This document shows positions 22,422 through 36,000 of a stretch of 64,000 nucleotides of DNA, in pieces; within the stretch, counting starts at the first letter, position 1, and each line of letters begins with the position of its first letter. Location: contig NC_085116.1 of NCBI RefSeq assembly GCF_030269925.1, forward strand, positions 11,408,001-11,472,000, given 5' to 3'. The DNA comes from Bombyx mori (lineage: Eukaryota; Arthropoda; Insecta; Lepidoptera; Bombycidae). The notes under the pieces are model-generated. The model saw only the letters and a list, made by a program, of their open reading frames with translations. It had not been told where the DNA came from and did no database searches. The translations under genes and the position numbers were made by a program.

Positions 22422-25400
22422 ATCATTTATTCGCTAAGCATAGTGAAAATGAGTTATTACATAAATTAAAAGCAGCGTGTATGCTTTGTCATTATTTGAC
22501 ATGCGAATTTTAGTGCAGTGGAAGATATTATGATATTAAATACAGTACCATTCATTCGTTCATAATTCAACAAATAATTTAAAAAAATCCATTTATTTTC
22601 AATGTCGTCCTTAAGATAATAATTTATATGATAGTAATTTATACAAAACCGAGTAAATAAGTTTATTTTATGTATAACATGGAAAACTTCCCGCCCTTTT
22701 TATCGCAAATTTTACATTTAATTACGGACAATATCGAATTCTAAGAATAAAGTACTGTATTCTGTGTTTACGGAGCTATCGGTCCTCTGTAAATAATGAA
22801 CGGAGCTTGTTTTATTCGTTCCATGTGCGAGCTTAACTATAAATTCTTTAGGAGTACATCGTCTCCAATTTCTTCCACTTAGTAGGGGTCGCTGTGAAAA
22901 ATATTTGAGCGAGAATGGAATTAGTAAAGTTGCCGAGGATCCCGCACGAGAGTGGCACACATCGGCCGAATATTAAAAGGCGAATTAGAGTGGTCACGCT
23001 TCGATGTCTTCATAAATGTTCAACTTTCATTTGAGGTCACTTTGTTAACATAGTTCATGGCTTACGTGACTATGGTGTTTTGTTTATTTCATATTTTATA
23101 TTAAACTAAATCAAAATTGATCATTACGTTTATCAAATTCCGGACATGAACAGAGTTTGGATTCATAATTCTACATATTGTCATTTATTCATCATTGCTA
23201 TTATCGATAACTAGCAATGGCCAACTTTTCTAGTAATTCAACCTCGTACTTTACTCTCTTAATGTAAAACTAGTAAAATTAATAGCAATTTGTTTGGAAT
23301 AGTGAAAAGCAGGCTTTACCATCATTATACTTATCTATCTTTACTGCAAATTTATGTTTAAATTCCCAAAATATCTTAAATTCAGTGTACCATCGGTCGT
23401 CTCCTTAAATCTCTATTTGACTTTTCAGCAAACTTTTTCCAATGTGACCAAGGTCTCGTTGAATTTGTCTTTCCTTCTCCGACAACTTCTCAGACAACTC
23501 TTTCTTCTAACGCTGTTTGTTAAGACTATAGACTGATAGATTTACTACTTATTTATTGCACTACCTTATCGTATTACTTCTGACTCCACTTCTGTTCAAT
23601 ACGAGCAACTATGTCAGGAACTTTCATTTTATTTCTTATTTCCGTATTCCTAATTTTATCTTCAAGCTTACTGCCAACATACTTTTCTCCATCGCCTGTC
23701 GACATCTCTCAAGTTTTGTTTTCTATATTTTTTTCTAATATCACCGTATTTTTTAGTAATTTTATTTCAATTAATTTTCGACGTTACCCTCGCAAGTTAA
23801 TTGATTCTTCGAGCACATAAATAACAATGAGAATAAATTAAATCGATAGGTAATCACACACAAACATTAACTCAAAAGACACCTTGGAGGCTTAACATTG
23901 ATCACTGAGCCAAAGTTCGGTTTCACGGTAACGTCGCCCCAGGGAGTGACCCCGAGGATCGGTCGCTCTGGCCTTGTCGCACATTGTAGATTGCTAATAC
24001 GTAAGAAGGTAATGGAGCAAAATAGGCCTCACAAATTGCCCGTAACAATACCGCATTAGGTCACAATCTATGTCGCTGGAATCTATTGTTTTTTATTCAG
24101 TAAACCCTTATCGATTCGAACACAACAGACGATATTTTCCGTATGAAGGTAATTACTATTGTGATTGAACTATTTTCTTGACGTGTATTCAATAAATTTG
24201 TCAGCGCTTGACGTTAATTGTATTTTAGTTCGATTATATACGTTATGGTTTTATTGTTGTGTCGTGATGTATGCTTTCAAAGCTAAGTGCTTTAAAGATG
24301 TATCATTTATTTTTTAATTTTCATTTATTTTAATGCGATAGCTAACTTTACAACTTAGTATTGTTAAATGAATATTTTTCAATATTTTATCAAAATGGAA
24401 TGAGTATAGAATGAAAAAAAGAGAACGAGATGAATATTTTACGAAAATAAAATAAATCAAACCGTGTTAATATGTAAGGTAATTTTGGTTGGACCAGATC
24501 GTAAAATAAAAGTCATTGGTATTCGCCAAGATTTAATTAAATAAAAATTTAAAAATATTTTCAAATTTAAATATACAACTTTAAGATTAGTCTTAATTAG
24601 TATACACTTAGGTTTGGCTTTACAATGTTATAATCAAGATTAATTTGTGAACATCCGGTCACAAAATAAGCAGTGATATTCACATTGCCTCCTTGTGTAC
24701 TTCAGTAGCATTTACCGATATATACATATGTTACATATTAATCAAGAAAATATAGCAATTATCTTCAAATATATATCAAATATAAATAAATTTAAAATTG
24801 ACTAGAAAATTACAATTTTTCCTCCTCTCCTCCTCAAAAAATCCTCATTCGGTAGAGTTAAAAAAATCAAAAATATAATACAATAAATTGCTGACTTGTT
24901 TTACGTACTAGCTCTGCACGTCACTTATATTTTCTATCTCGATACACATTTTATTTTCAAATAAGATATGACCGTGTCCTCGCCACAGAGACAGCTCGAC
25001 GGGTGCATAATAAAAACAATTCCTTCTCTAACAAATAACCACTAAACAAACGTTTCTGCAGGTACGAATAATTCAGAAAAAGGTCACCTGTTACGGTCTT
25101 TCGACATCGATCATCGGGAGTACGATGCGTCGACCTCCCCGCGTAATGTCGCCCTGGGGAACGCCCGACGAGGCGACTCTGAAGCCGAGACAAAACCCAC
25201 GGGCCCCTCCGTCACGGTGAACTTGCCCGCTTTTGTAAGCCCAGACTTTTTTCAGAGCGGGTTACTTCGTACGGACCCGCGTACCCTTTGGCGCGTTGCG
25301 ATGATACGCGTCGTATCTGACACGCATCTGAAAACTTAATAAGTCCGAATTCATAATTAAGTCGCATATACAATTACGTACGGGTTCGACGTCACGCGTC

Positions 25401-25821
25401 GGCATCAACATGAATATTTACGATGCAATTTCGTTCCGTTTCAGATTTATCACTGTTTGTTAGCAAACGGGGAATTTTAAAAACGTTCCTTCGGGACTGA
25501 ATTTAGGAATGAGTACGCTAAGTCGCGGCACGAGAGACTGGTGACAGCGTATCTCAGCTAGCGCGCATTGTTCGTAACCTAACCGTCGACTTTCCATTTA
25601 TTTCTCTATGAATACGTTATTACCTGCTCGCCCCCGCTTATCAAAGTTTATTTGCAGCGTGTGGTTTACTCTGTACCGGTGCTTATTCGTTATTACAACG
25701 CTGGAGTGTTTTATTGCTGGGGCGGAGCTTAAATCGTGCGCGTCGTCCTTGTAATTCGCTGTTTTTCTCGCGATCATTTCACGATTTAAAGTTTTATTTA
25801 TGTCTTCCTTCCTTGTTTCAG

Positions 25822-25870
25822 ATCGAGGACGCAATGCTAATGTTTGATAAACAAACCAACAGGCACAGAG
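25822..25870 (+). CDS. Rbp6: Internal exon of a Musashi/Rbp6-type RNA-binding protein (part of RRM2)
   Basis: The exon is 49 nt: 16 full codons plus one base, reading IEDAMLMFDKQTNRHRG once the split glycine is included. Seen: a pyrimidine-rich acceptor ending in TTTCAG (AG at 25820-25821) and a donor GTAAGAAA from 25871. Entry is in phase 0 and exit is after the first base of a codon. The peptide matches the segment of Musashi-family RRM2 between RNP2 and RNP1, just before the conserved FGFVTF strand; the match is from family knowledge, not a search. These proteins bind UAG-containing 3'UTR motifs and control translation in neural and germline cells. The I-E-D start and K-Q-T-N core look closer to Rbp6 than to Drosophila msi. 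No neighbouring exon was found in the window, so introns exceed about 25.8 kb upstream and 38 kb downstream. Skipping the exon would shift the frame. Confidence 0.87.
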
Positions 25871-28800
25871 GTAAGAAAATTTCATATTTATGTTGAGCAC
25901 AAACAAAGGTGTTGAAGAACAAAAATAATACAATCAAGAGGAATTTGTTGTATGTTAAATAAAAAAGGCTATATTTAGCTCGACTACATGAATTCTTAAA
26001 AAAAGCTCAAATGAATAGGTAGAAAAAATTTGAAGTTTAATAAAAATCGACATAAATAGTAAAGGTATTTGTGAAGAAAACTATTTTTTATATTCCACGC
26101 TTACTCCACATTAAATTATAAGGCGTTTTCATTCTTTTGGAATACAAAAGTCCATCCAAAAACCTCTATTCGTAACAACAGGTCCACTTAATTAAAATTA
26201 GATGATGACCGAGCTTTTCTCGGGTTTTTTTTTGATAACGTCAAATTTTCGGAATATAAATCGTAGCTAGATCGATTTATCGCCCTCGAAATCTTCTGTA
26301 TACTAAATTTTATGAAAATCGTTGGAGCCGTTTCCAAGATTCAGATTATATATACAAGAATTGCTCGTTTAAAGGTATACGATTACTTTTACGGTTTAAT
26401 TTGCGGTAGGCGACTACTTGGCTGTGTCCCTGGCTTTGCTGGGGTTCATGAGCGACGGCAACCATTCACCATCAAGTCGTATGTTCGTTTGTCTACAATG
26501 ACGAAAAGAAATTTGGTTTTTATTTCTCATAATATTTTATTATTTCCGACCTTTCGAGTTCCATATAGTTTTCGTCGTCACGGACGATAAAAATGACGAT
26601 TGACGATAATAAATGCAAAATCAAACCATAAAACTAGTTTTAATTATGTCTTCGACTCGCAAAACTGAAGAAAATACTAATTCGATCAAATGTTTAAAAT
26701 TTAATAATTTATAAATTAAGGGCAAACTCAAGCAACAGACTTTCACTATAATATTCTTTTGGTTTCATAATAAAAATAAACTAGCATTAAAAACCATTCG
26801 ACAAATTTTGCCATTAATAAAATTTATGATAGAAAAAATAACAGGAAACGAAAGCTTGCATACTAAAGACGGAATCATATCATTTTCGTATACGTCTCGC
26901 CTCATTTCTTTGCGTCTTCGCCACAAAGTCGTTTCTAGTTAACCAGTGACGGATAAATACGAGAACGCTTCGACCCCTCTATGAAAGATGACCAGATTAA
27001 AGAACACCATGCTACAAGCCTACCGAGGTTTTTCTAGGACTGGTCTCTTCGTAATGGTGGGGGGAGGGGAGTTCAATCTATGGTGGACATTGTGAGATTG
27101 TGTAGAAATACTGCTTCGAGGTGGCGTCGTCACTAAACAGGCACACCGTTTTCGGTATTGTGCTCCCTCCCCATGTTACGACTATTCCCTGCTAATAAAT
27201 AACAAATCGACGCCCGAATAAAATATACAGTTTCCTTGTGGAGATTTCGTATTATTGTAAGAACGAAACCGTAGTTTCGCACGAATTCTGCCTCTTTCAA
27301 TCTACACGGTTGTTTTGTTTCATTTTGTTCGGTAACGCAAAGTGTAAATTACGATAAACAAAGAATAAACTAAGCAACGGGATGTCTTGTAATCAGTTAC
27401 TTTCTTAACGCGTGGGACGTTTACTAAAAATCCAAGAATTCTATCAAGGGTCATCTTTTGCTGGGAATTATATCTATCTTTACAGTAGTTACAGCAGATA
27501 CAGTGTGAATTTTGCTCGTGTAATCCCTATTACACAAAAACACGTTGACCCAAATATTCAGGCTCGGCGAAACATCGTTGCGCCGTCATTTATGCAAGTT
27601 CGCAAAAACGAATCCCGCTTACTTGGAGCCGAGGGAAAAACGGACTTTTCTTGTCGCTCTAAGACATAAAACAATTTATCTGCGTGACTCACAACTTAAA
27701 ACTTTTACGCCTTTTACGTGTCATTCCATTGCCAATGATTTGATTTAATGAACAGAAAAATATTTCTGGCATTCTTCTGGTATATCCTTAGTAATGGACA
27801 CCCCAAAATAATATTCCAATATAAGTGTATTCCTTAGATCTCCCCAAATGCCACTGTCGGATTATTATACTGGAGAGTAATCAGTTGGGTCGGGTTATTT
27901 TGGCAACAAATGTAAAAAAATATTTGCTGTTTACGTGTATCAAACTCTGGCAAGAAGCAACCCAAACGGGTATTCAAACTGAATATGAATGCAAACTGCC
28001 CCGGCAAACGCGCGAAATGGCGAAAATCAAATTAGGTATGGCGTGAATACTTCACGGCGACGCCGGGAAAAAAATTGAAATCAAATATTCATTGACTTTC
28101 AACCGGATAAAGCCGGCCTACAGCCATTTCAATACATTTTATTATCTATTTTGCGTAGTGCGGCCCCGATACGACGCCTTAACCCTACTCTCATTCGCAT
28201 AATTCGTTTATTAGTAACAACTTTTCTAAAATAGATTTCGTACTTGGTACTCGGCAGAAATCGAAATTCACAAAATCGCGTCCAAAAGTTTACTCATTCC
28301 AAAATCGCTATTCGATGGCGTTGTGTGAGTTAAAGTTTCGTGAGGTTTATTTTAGGCCCGTGGTACAGGATAAGATGAGGTTCTCTGAATTTGACCTTTG
28401 GGATAAAAAGGGGTTGAAGTTTTAGTGATTCAATTCGGAATATATCTCTTGTACCAGAGTACATCAAGCTTGAAATGAGGTTCAACTTTTACGGGAAGCA
28501 ATATCAGTCACACGATTTGAAAAACTTATGTTTTTATGCACCTACCCACTCGTATATTTTATTCTGCTATTTATAATTATATGAAACCTGGTGATATATG
28601 AAAGCTCTTGGATTTGCGAAAAAAAACCTTTTAGCCTTTTCAGTACATTAAAAATGTCCAAATAATGTTTTTAATTGCACCCTTTACTTTTTATTTATGA
28701 CGTTTCCGCAGAAAAAATAATTAACGGTGTCCATTCACAAAGGCTTTACCACTGGCCCATTCAAAAATTAATCTAAACAAAACAACGTTCAGGAGAGCTA

Positions 28801-30365
28801 TCATTTAACATTCAGATATTATCGGTGGTCTATAAAAATGTTTGGGATTCATCTTGTCGAGAAAAATGCTTTATACGTATATTGTATAGCCGTGTTATAC
28901 AATATAGCAAGATATTTTTCAATTGACATTTTAATAGCTATCATACGTCGACATTCAAGCTCTATGGTGGAAACGTTGTTGTGCAAAAGGAAAATACGAA
29001 GTGAGACAGGAGTTCATAAATATTAAAGAAAAAAACTAGCGCAACCAATCTCTGCGGGTTGGATTCCATTTGGTCGCACAAGCCGCCTCACGCGCCTACG
29101 GGACGCGTTTCTCCGTCTGCTAGCGTGAAAATTTCACCTCTCACTTTGCATAAGAGTAGTGTAATCCGTATTTCATTTGGGGAATTTTCTGGCGTTACAC
29201 ATAAAGACTATCGCCTGAATCATAAATGGCGATCGTTTACGCCGAGTGTCGTAAAATTTTTACTCAAAAACGGACGAGTATCAGGATCCTTCAAGTAAAT
29301 GTTTTCACGTATTTTAAGACGTTTATTCGTTATAATACTGTAGAATAGGGATCGCAGCGCATAAAATAAAACTTCCACTGTTCCAAAATCTTCAGTTATA
29401 ATAATAATTAATAATTAACACTTTTATTACGTCTTACTCGTTTTTCAACCGTCCTCGCCATCTTCCAATTCTCTGTCATTCTGTCTGTCATTCTCTTCTC
29501 TCTTTCTTTCCGTTTTCTCTCATTCACTTCTTAACGCTCCGTTTCACACTCTTTTCATACGTTCCGTTCTTACCAATCCTACAATAATGTAGATAAAGTA
29601 AGAAAAATTCGTACATTCATAACGAATTTTTGAAAATGTTTTGTAACCTGGATGCAACTACCGTTATAATCCCAGTAGAGCTCACATTGATTTCTGTATT
29701 GAGCGCTTATCTGTATTCAATTCACTTCCCAAAACACTTCAATTTCGCTATTTTTATACAAGTCGAGACAATTCTAATACGAGCAAAGCTTCTGGAGTGG
29801 AGCTCTCAAACTGTGCGAACGATGTTACAAGTTTACTCCGCACGTCGGTACAAAGAATGTTGACCTTAATGCGATGTGCATAAGGAGGCGTTTAAGAGAA
29901 GCAGGAGATTGTAGCGCAAGTGCTAAGTGGCTGCACGTGGCTTCCTCCCCCGGGAGATACGGGAATACACCGGGCTTAGATGCATCTTGCGGGAAACCAG
30001 CAGCTCCTGTTAATATTACGTGTATTACAATTAATTCAGTTTAAAACAAACTTGAGACTACACGCCGCGCGTTTAATATGAGCAGGATTCCATAGCTTTC
30101 AACTTACTTTAAGTATCTTGTTCAGCCCGAATGCGAAATAGTTTTCCTATTACTATTACTAACGTATTCCTATTGCTATCACAGTTGGCTATTTACATGA
30201 GTAGGCTTATTACAAACCGGGAGAAGTGGCGATTAATTGTGAGCGGTATGGCATAATATATCCACAGCAACTATACTGACTGATGACACCACCAAAGTTA
30301 TACGACAAAGAGCCCATTACTATCAGTTGTACATTTTTATTACTATTACTTTTATGACTATTCTT
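25871..30365 (+). other. Intron downstream of the Musashi exon
   Basis: Begins with a consensus donor GTAAGAAA. AT-rich with repeat fragments at about 26220-26512; otherwise nothing recognised. Frames of 60-92 codons show no motif. Confidence 0.6.
26402..26512 (+). mobile_element. LINE 3' tail fragment, same family as 38367-38689
   Basis: GCGGTAGGCGACTACTTGGC, GTTCATGAGCGACGGCAACC, CATTCACCATCAAGTCG and GTCTACAATGACG match the last codons and 3' UTR of the LINE at 38367 with considerable decay. It follows a fragment of another common moth repeat at about 26220-26385 (TGAAAATCGTTGGAGCCG, AGAATTGCTCGTTTAAAGG). Confidence 0.65.
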
Positions 30366-30608
30366 ACTGGTGGTAGGACCTCTTGTGAATCCGCATGGGT
30401 AGGTACCACCGCCCCGCCTATTTCTGCCGTGAAGCTGTAATGCGTTTCGGTTTGAAGGGTGCGGCATCCTTTGTAATTATACTGAGACCTTGAACTTATA
30501 TCTCAAGGTGTGTGGCACATTTACGTTGTAGATGTCTATGGGCTCCAGTAACCACTTAACACGAGGTGGGCTGTGAGCTCGTCCACACATCTAAGCACAA
30601 AAAAAAAA
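30366..30608 (+). mobile_element. Bm1-type SINE, ACTGGTGGTAGG-start form
   Basis: Runs from ACTGGTGGTAGGACCTC to CATCTAAGCAC plus A-run, about 243 bp. A short - strand frame over it (30210-30467) is chance. Confidence 0.9.
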
Positions 30609-32490
30609 TTACTAATAAATTACTTGCACAAATGATTAATTTCGTTTATTCATTGCGTTCTATCACAACAATGATAATATCCCAACCTTGAAGTGATCAC
30701 AGTCCTAATGTTTTACAAGTCCTTGACATTTTATTTTCGAGACAAGAACGTCCTCCGTTTTGATCTAACGCTATTTCCATTTATCTAAAGCCACGAGACA
30801 GACTAAAGCTCTCGTACCTATCGTCTCAAGACGTGATTACAGTTTTAGAACTACAAACAGAGGCGCCCAAATTGAAATGTCGATATTCAGCGACGGCTCT
30901 GAGTTGTTGTTTCTCTTGGGAGTAGCGGTTGCATCCACGGCGATGCATCAATACTGGAGTATGCTGTCAGCTTTGAGAAACAAAATAATTTAAAATGGAA
31001 TAAAAAATACTAGGTTCATAATCTAAGACTAAAGATGACTGTGACGGTGTCAAATTTTTAAGCATAGGCAGTATGCCATTTTCACTCTTTTCTGTAACTA
31101 GTTGTCGCGCTCATAAAAAAAATTGGAAGCGGTATTTTTTTTTGTACTTCAATGTTTACCGGTTTTATATAATATTCATGCTATCGCTATCGTTTTGAAA
31201 TTGGGTAAAATAGTAACTAAAACTGAAATTAAAATTAGCAGCTTGATTTGAGATTAAAGCGACATAGAACCTTTTTTTCGGGAAGGTGTAGGTGAACCTG
31301 GTGTGAGGTTTCTGCGTCTATGGGGCTCGCAGGATAAGTGGGTCTTGACGATCTACATATGTGAGAAGCAGACCACGGGTCCAAGGATGTTATTAGATAC
31401 CTACCCACAAAACGACTCCCTTTGCACTCTCTGACCCGAGGTTCGGTCTCCGCCCGGGCAAAGTAGGGTGTCCCCGCCGTCATCGCTGGGACTCTCAACC
31501 GACGGGTCGTCGCAGCGATAGTCGAAGACTTTGTGTCGACCGTCTTAGTCCGGTAGCCTATTAGGCCACCTTAGGTGGTGCATACAAACAAATTGGAGTT
31601 AACTTTTACGTTGCCGAGAACGTTAAAAACTCGCACTAAGCAATAACAGCTTTCCTACCCCTCTAACTTAAACGCATGAATGTCTTACGGTAAAATAGTA
31701 AAATATAGTCTTGTGGTCTCGCAACACGCCCTACAACTAATAATGCAAATATCAAAATTATGGTTAATAATTTAATGAATTAACCAGCGAACGGTGTGCT
31801 CCAATATTAATTAATCCGTTAAATTAACACCAAAAACTACACCGCTATTTGATAATCTCATACCCGACGTACTAAAATATTAACGAAACTGTACCGATGG
31901 GGAAAACGTCTTGCAATAACAGCATTTGCGCGTTAGTACGAGAACCAAAATCCCTTTGGGATAACGCCCGGGAAGTGGTAAGCATAGAAAATGCCCTATA
32001 TTTTAGAACGTCTTTGTTTACTCGCTTTATTTATTATTTTGTTTACCGTTTACGATGCTTCGTATCCACAGGTGGTAAAGTCTTGCCTCTTATGCTAAAC
32101 TCGAAATAAGAATTTCGCTTGTATCATTATACTTCCCGGTAATAGAACGTTTTATGAGAAACCTTATGGTTTTCGTTTACTTTTACTAAGACCGTGTAAT
32201 AAAATAATGTAAATATACTGAAATCGAAACAGATAATTTAGTAATGATAAATCTAATTGTTACGATTCTGATAGATAGGGAATTTCGCGAATTAAATTTT
32301 GAGATTAAAATTTCGAATTTCGAGAAATCACATCTCACTAAACGCTGTGACCACGATAACTATAAATACTCAAAGAGTCTGTATATGATGTCAGAAGTAC
32401 GTTTGTCGTGTCTTTTAATCCAAAAACTATTAAGCTGTTGGTTCAGTTTTCAAAATTTAAAACTGGAACTGAATATTTTACGGAAGAATT
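30609..32490 (+). other. Intron with an unclassified GC-richer block
   Basis: Positions about 31235-31575 are GC-richer (CTCTGACCCGAGGTTCGGTC, CCGCCCGGGCAAAGTAGGG) and may be the remnant of a LINE, but no motif supports a clade. The rest is AT-rich. Confidence 0.45.
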
Positions 32491-32702
32491 ACTGGTGGTA
32501 GGGTACCTTGTGAGCCAGCACGGGTAGGTACTATCGTCCTCCTATTTCTGCCGTGAAGCATTAATGTAAAAAACGTACTGTAAAAACAGAAATTTTATAA
32601 CTCATGTCTCAAGGTGAATTTCGTTGCTTACGTTGTTGATGTCTATGGGCGCCGGTAACCACTTGACTCCATGTAGGCTGTGAACTTGTCCACCCACCTA
32701 AA
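32491..32702 (+). mobile_element. Bm1-type SINE, decayed
   Basis: ACTGGTGGTAGGGTACC start, TCTGCCGTGAAGCATTAATG in the middle, a lesion around 32568-32600, and TGTCCACCCACCTAAAAAA at the end. It joins the unclassified repeat at 32703 without spacer. Confidence 0.8.
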
Positions 32703-33026
32703 AAATATGTGTGGTGTCGTGGGACACCGGATAGTAACGAAGTTCCTTATTATAAAAAATATTAATTTTAAGTTCTATTCGAGGTATAAAGAAAATAAAA
32801 CTGGAGGCTTCGCAACAACCCACGGTCATTCGATAGCGTGCGAACTTATTGTGGTACACTTCATTCACGGTTGTTTGCATAAGTGTTAGTGTATTGCGCA
32901 AACGAACGCTCTGAGATCGTGGTCAATGAATAATAAAAAATATGTTATTATATTTTTTGTACGTTATTACAAAGTTAAGTCGTACACTGTGTGCATTACT
33001 AATAAAAATCTTACGTTACGGACGTA
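32703..33026. repeat. Dispersed repeat, unclassified, copy 2
   Basis: Second copy of the segment at 1209-1528, same orientation, roughly 93-95% alike by eye. It directly abuts the end of a decayed Bm1-type SINE (32491-32702). Confidence 0.8.
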
Positions 33027-36000
33027 CCTTAAAAACGAAACATCAGCCCGGCTGTAAGATCAATACGTCTAATAATTCCATTGGATCGAACAACAATAGG
33101 CCCTCAAGAATGGATAGCGATAAATCGAAACCACGGCATTGATCGTCAATAGGGCATTAAGAATCTAACGCTTTCACAATATACATTAAAGAGTGTGTTT
33201 TAGCGAATCACTTCCTGTGGCAACGACTCCGAAATACTGTAAGTGCGGGAAATGACAAGTCGAAAACTGATTGACGTCGACGTCGCGCCACTACCACTGC
33301 CAATTGAATAGTCACCTAAGCTAATAAAAATGTAAATTGAGTGCCGGTTACATTGTAACTACTGCAAACATTCGGCTATCTCTAGAGTACAAGCAGATAG
33401 TTGATGGTATCACAAATAAAGATACAATTATTACGTGATTTCGTGTCGTTCATTTTCGATACTCAAAGTTTCGGTACGAATGGTTTGCCTATGCCCTTAG
33501 CGTTTCTCACGTTCGTTAGCGACGATGACCGCTCGTCAGGAGATGAACCATGCGCTCATACTCTGCATTCAAAAGCACTTAAAAAAATACAGGGAATTTT
33601 CTGCAGTATCGCAGTTCATAAGATGCGAGTCGATTCATAAGAATTTTTAATTTACCATTGTTTATTTTTAATAAGAAACAAGTCGCACTATTGCACTGGA
33701 ATTCTATCATCGTGATTATTTTGGTAATGAACATTATAATGTAACATCCTTTTATGGATTACGAAAGCTAACAAAACAGACTATTTGTATAATTGAAATT
33801 CTAACCTTAAATCTTAGTTTACGGCAATATTAATGTTCCGGCTAATAAAGCACAAAACTAAAACTTCAACCTCATATGCCAAAAGCGGCGTTAATGATGT
33901 CCTGTCTATGGACTTCCGTGTGCTCTTAACATCAGATGTACCGTTAACTAGTCGGGTAATTTACATGGACAAATAAAAAATAGCATTCCATAACAAACTG
34001 GTGAACCCTTTCAAGTCCGCTGTGACCATTGCTAAGTCTAAAATACAATCTATACTAATATAATATAAATCTACAGTGGTTTTTACGGATGTTCCGTTAT
34101 AACTACTGAACCATACATCCGATTGACTTGAATCTTGATATCCATATAGAAAATACATGTACTTAATGGATAGGCTAATATTTATATGAGTAATGGACTC
34201 CCTACACCAGTTGCGGGGGCGTTAATGATGAGAATCTTTGTGGGCGTGAGAAATAATAATGTTAATTTTAAATGCCCAGCGAAGCGGACGGGTACAGCTA
34301 GTCGCTTATTAAAACTAATATTCGTGGCCTTAAGACAAAAACTTTCCCAAAATTTCCAACAAACAACTCTACGAAGTTCCAAATCCAATAGATAAACCTC
34401 ACGGGAACGCACCGATTAACAAATCACAAAAATACGAACATTAATTTTATAAAATAGATTTAATAATTAAGTCAACACATTCTTGTCATTACGGTGGTGA
34501 CACAAGACGCTTACACAACGAGTAATATCACGCAACTGTATAGATAAGTTTCCCTTTAAAGCATAACTAGAGTCCTCCTGCCGCATTAACACCAACTAAG
34601 CGAAAGTTATTCGCGCTTGTTTTGGTTATATTAAAGGATTCCTGGAATAATTATCACAAAGCGACTTACAACACACCCATTTATTAACCATCTTAATTAC
34701 TAAGACCAAGTTAATTACACAGGGCGAAACTTAGCGTCTAAGGAGCATAATGCTATCCTGTTAATTTATTAGGCGAAATGCTTACGGCGAAATCTTAGTC
34801 TCTTATTTTACTGCACGATATCCCCAAAGCGGGTACGAATGATTTCAAGAAGCCACCGTTAATGTCCCCAACTTTTCAGTAATAAAATTACGCTAAAAAT
34901 CTTCGACTGCTTTTAACAATTACTTTTATTTATGACCCTAATAATTTACTGTCAAGAAAATTTAAGCAAAAGCCTTGATATAGGACGAGGGCGATTTTTC
35001 CAATTTTTTTTTGTTTCTGGAATGGCGAACGAGACATGATTTTCCCATTAGGCATCATCAGAAGCAATTAGACATGCTTTCGAAATCTGAAACGTTTCGT
35101 TCATTGTTTTATTTGTAGGCTTAAAATAAAAGTATACGGACAATAGAGAATGCGGCCGGGCACAGAGGCCCATCTCATTACCTAGCTGACCGCAGTTGAG
35201 TAATGACGCTACGAACACCGAGTCACGCTACCGACGCGTTCCGTTCGTGCTTTTTGTGCCTTACCCATAAACAAAATACGAATTTATACAATTTGTTATC
35301 TCATTGTTTGTTTGACTATGAAAAGTTTAAATTATCTTTTCGCATTGTTTCCAAAAAGGAGGTCGATTTAGACAGACATTCATTTTTGTTTTTGTTGAAA
35401 CTTTTGACGTCGCTTTATTGTTACCGTTTCAAAATAGGAATCGTAATGAATTATACAATAATGAATATATTTTTTTTTTTTTAATTATATTACGAAACAC
35501 AAAGCTGTTTGATTTTAGTGTGCGTTTCAATCGGCCAGGATATGGGTGGGTGCGGTTAGGCAGTTTCGCCTACAGAGCGCTCACAATTGCAATCAGCCTA
35601 ATATGTTGAACAGTAGGTCCATCTCATTACCATGGGCGACCACAGGTGAATGATGGCGCGCTAGAGCCGACCGTTTTGTTTGTGGTCGATTTAACACCGT
35701 CGACAAATTGCATGTTTGCCACCGCGACCGAGAGGTCGTTCGAGCAACGAGAAATGTAATAATATTTTTGAACAATTTCAGTACTAAATAAATAAATAAA
35801 AACGATTCGTTCATGCCATGCAAACGGTTGAAATTTGCGGTATGAAAAATATTTAATTTCGAGAATTAACGAATGAAATTTGTTCTCGTCATTGAATCGG
35901 CCTCGCATGACAGAATTAAATTTGAAGAAATTGAATACAATATCTAACCAAGCGTTATTTTTGGATTCCGAATACGTACGCATTAAAGTCAGCTGCTTTT
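33027..36000 (+). other. Intron, only the Helitron recognised
   Basis: Aside from 34049-34301 the sequence is AT-rich with short frames only. Two loosely similar blocks (CCCATCTCATTACCTAGCTG at about 35170 and TCCATCTCATTACCATGGGC at about 35620) may be diverged copies of one repeat. Confidence 0.5.
34049..34301 (+). mobile_element. Non-autonomous Helitron, 253 bp, third family
   Basis: Begins TCTATACTAATATAATATAA after A34048 and ends ...GGTACAGCTAG before T34302. The 3' end has CCC/GGG-stem potential (GCCCAGCGAAGCGGACGGG). The inside resembles a common family (CCGATTGACTTGAATCTTG). No coding capacity. Confidence 0.82.

Larger units (their letters stand above)
18975..25821 (+). other. Intron upstream of the Musashi exon
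   Basis: AT-rich; it holds the LINE tail at 21110 and the GAAA microsatellite. A CpG-rich patch at about 25080-25330 (GGAACGCCCGACGAGGCGAC, then CACGGGCCCCTCCGTCACGG) lies 0.5-0.7 kb before the exon and could be an enhancer or a small unrecognised repeat. The last 20 bases before the exon form the polypyrimidine tract. Confidence 0.6.

Noticed and set aside
35170..35700. Pair of similar blocks (CATCTCATTACC)
   Set aside because: Similarity is short and scattered; not enough to call a repeat family.
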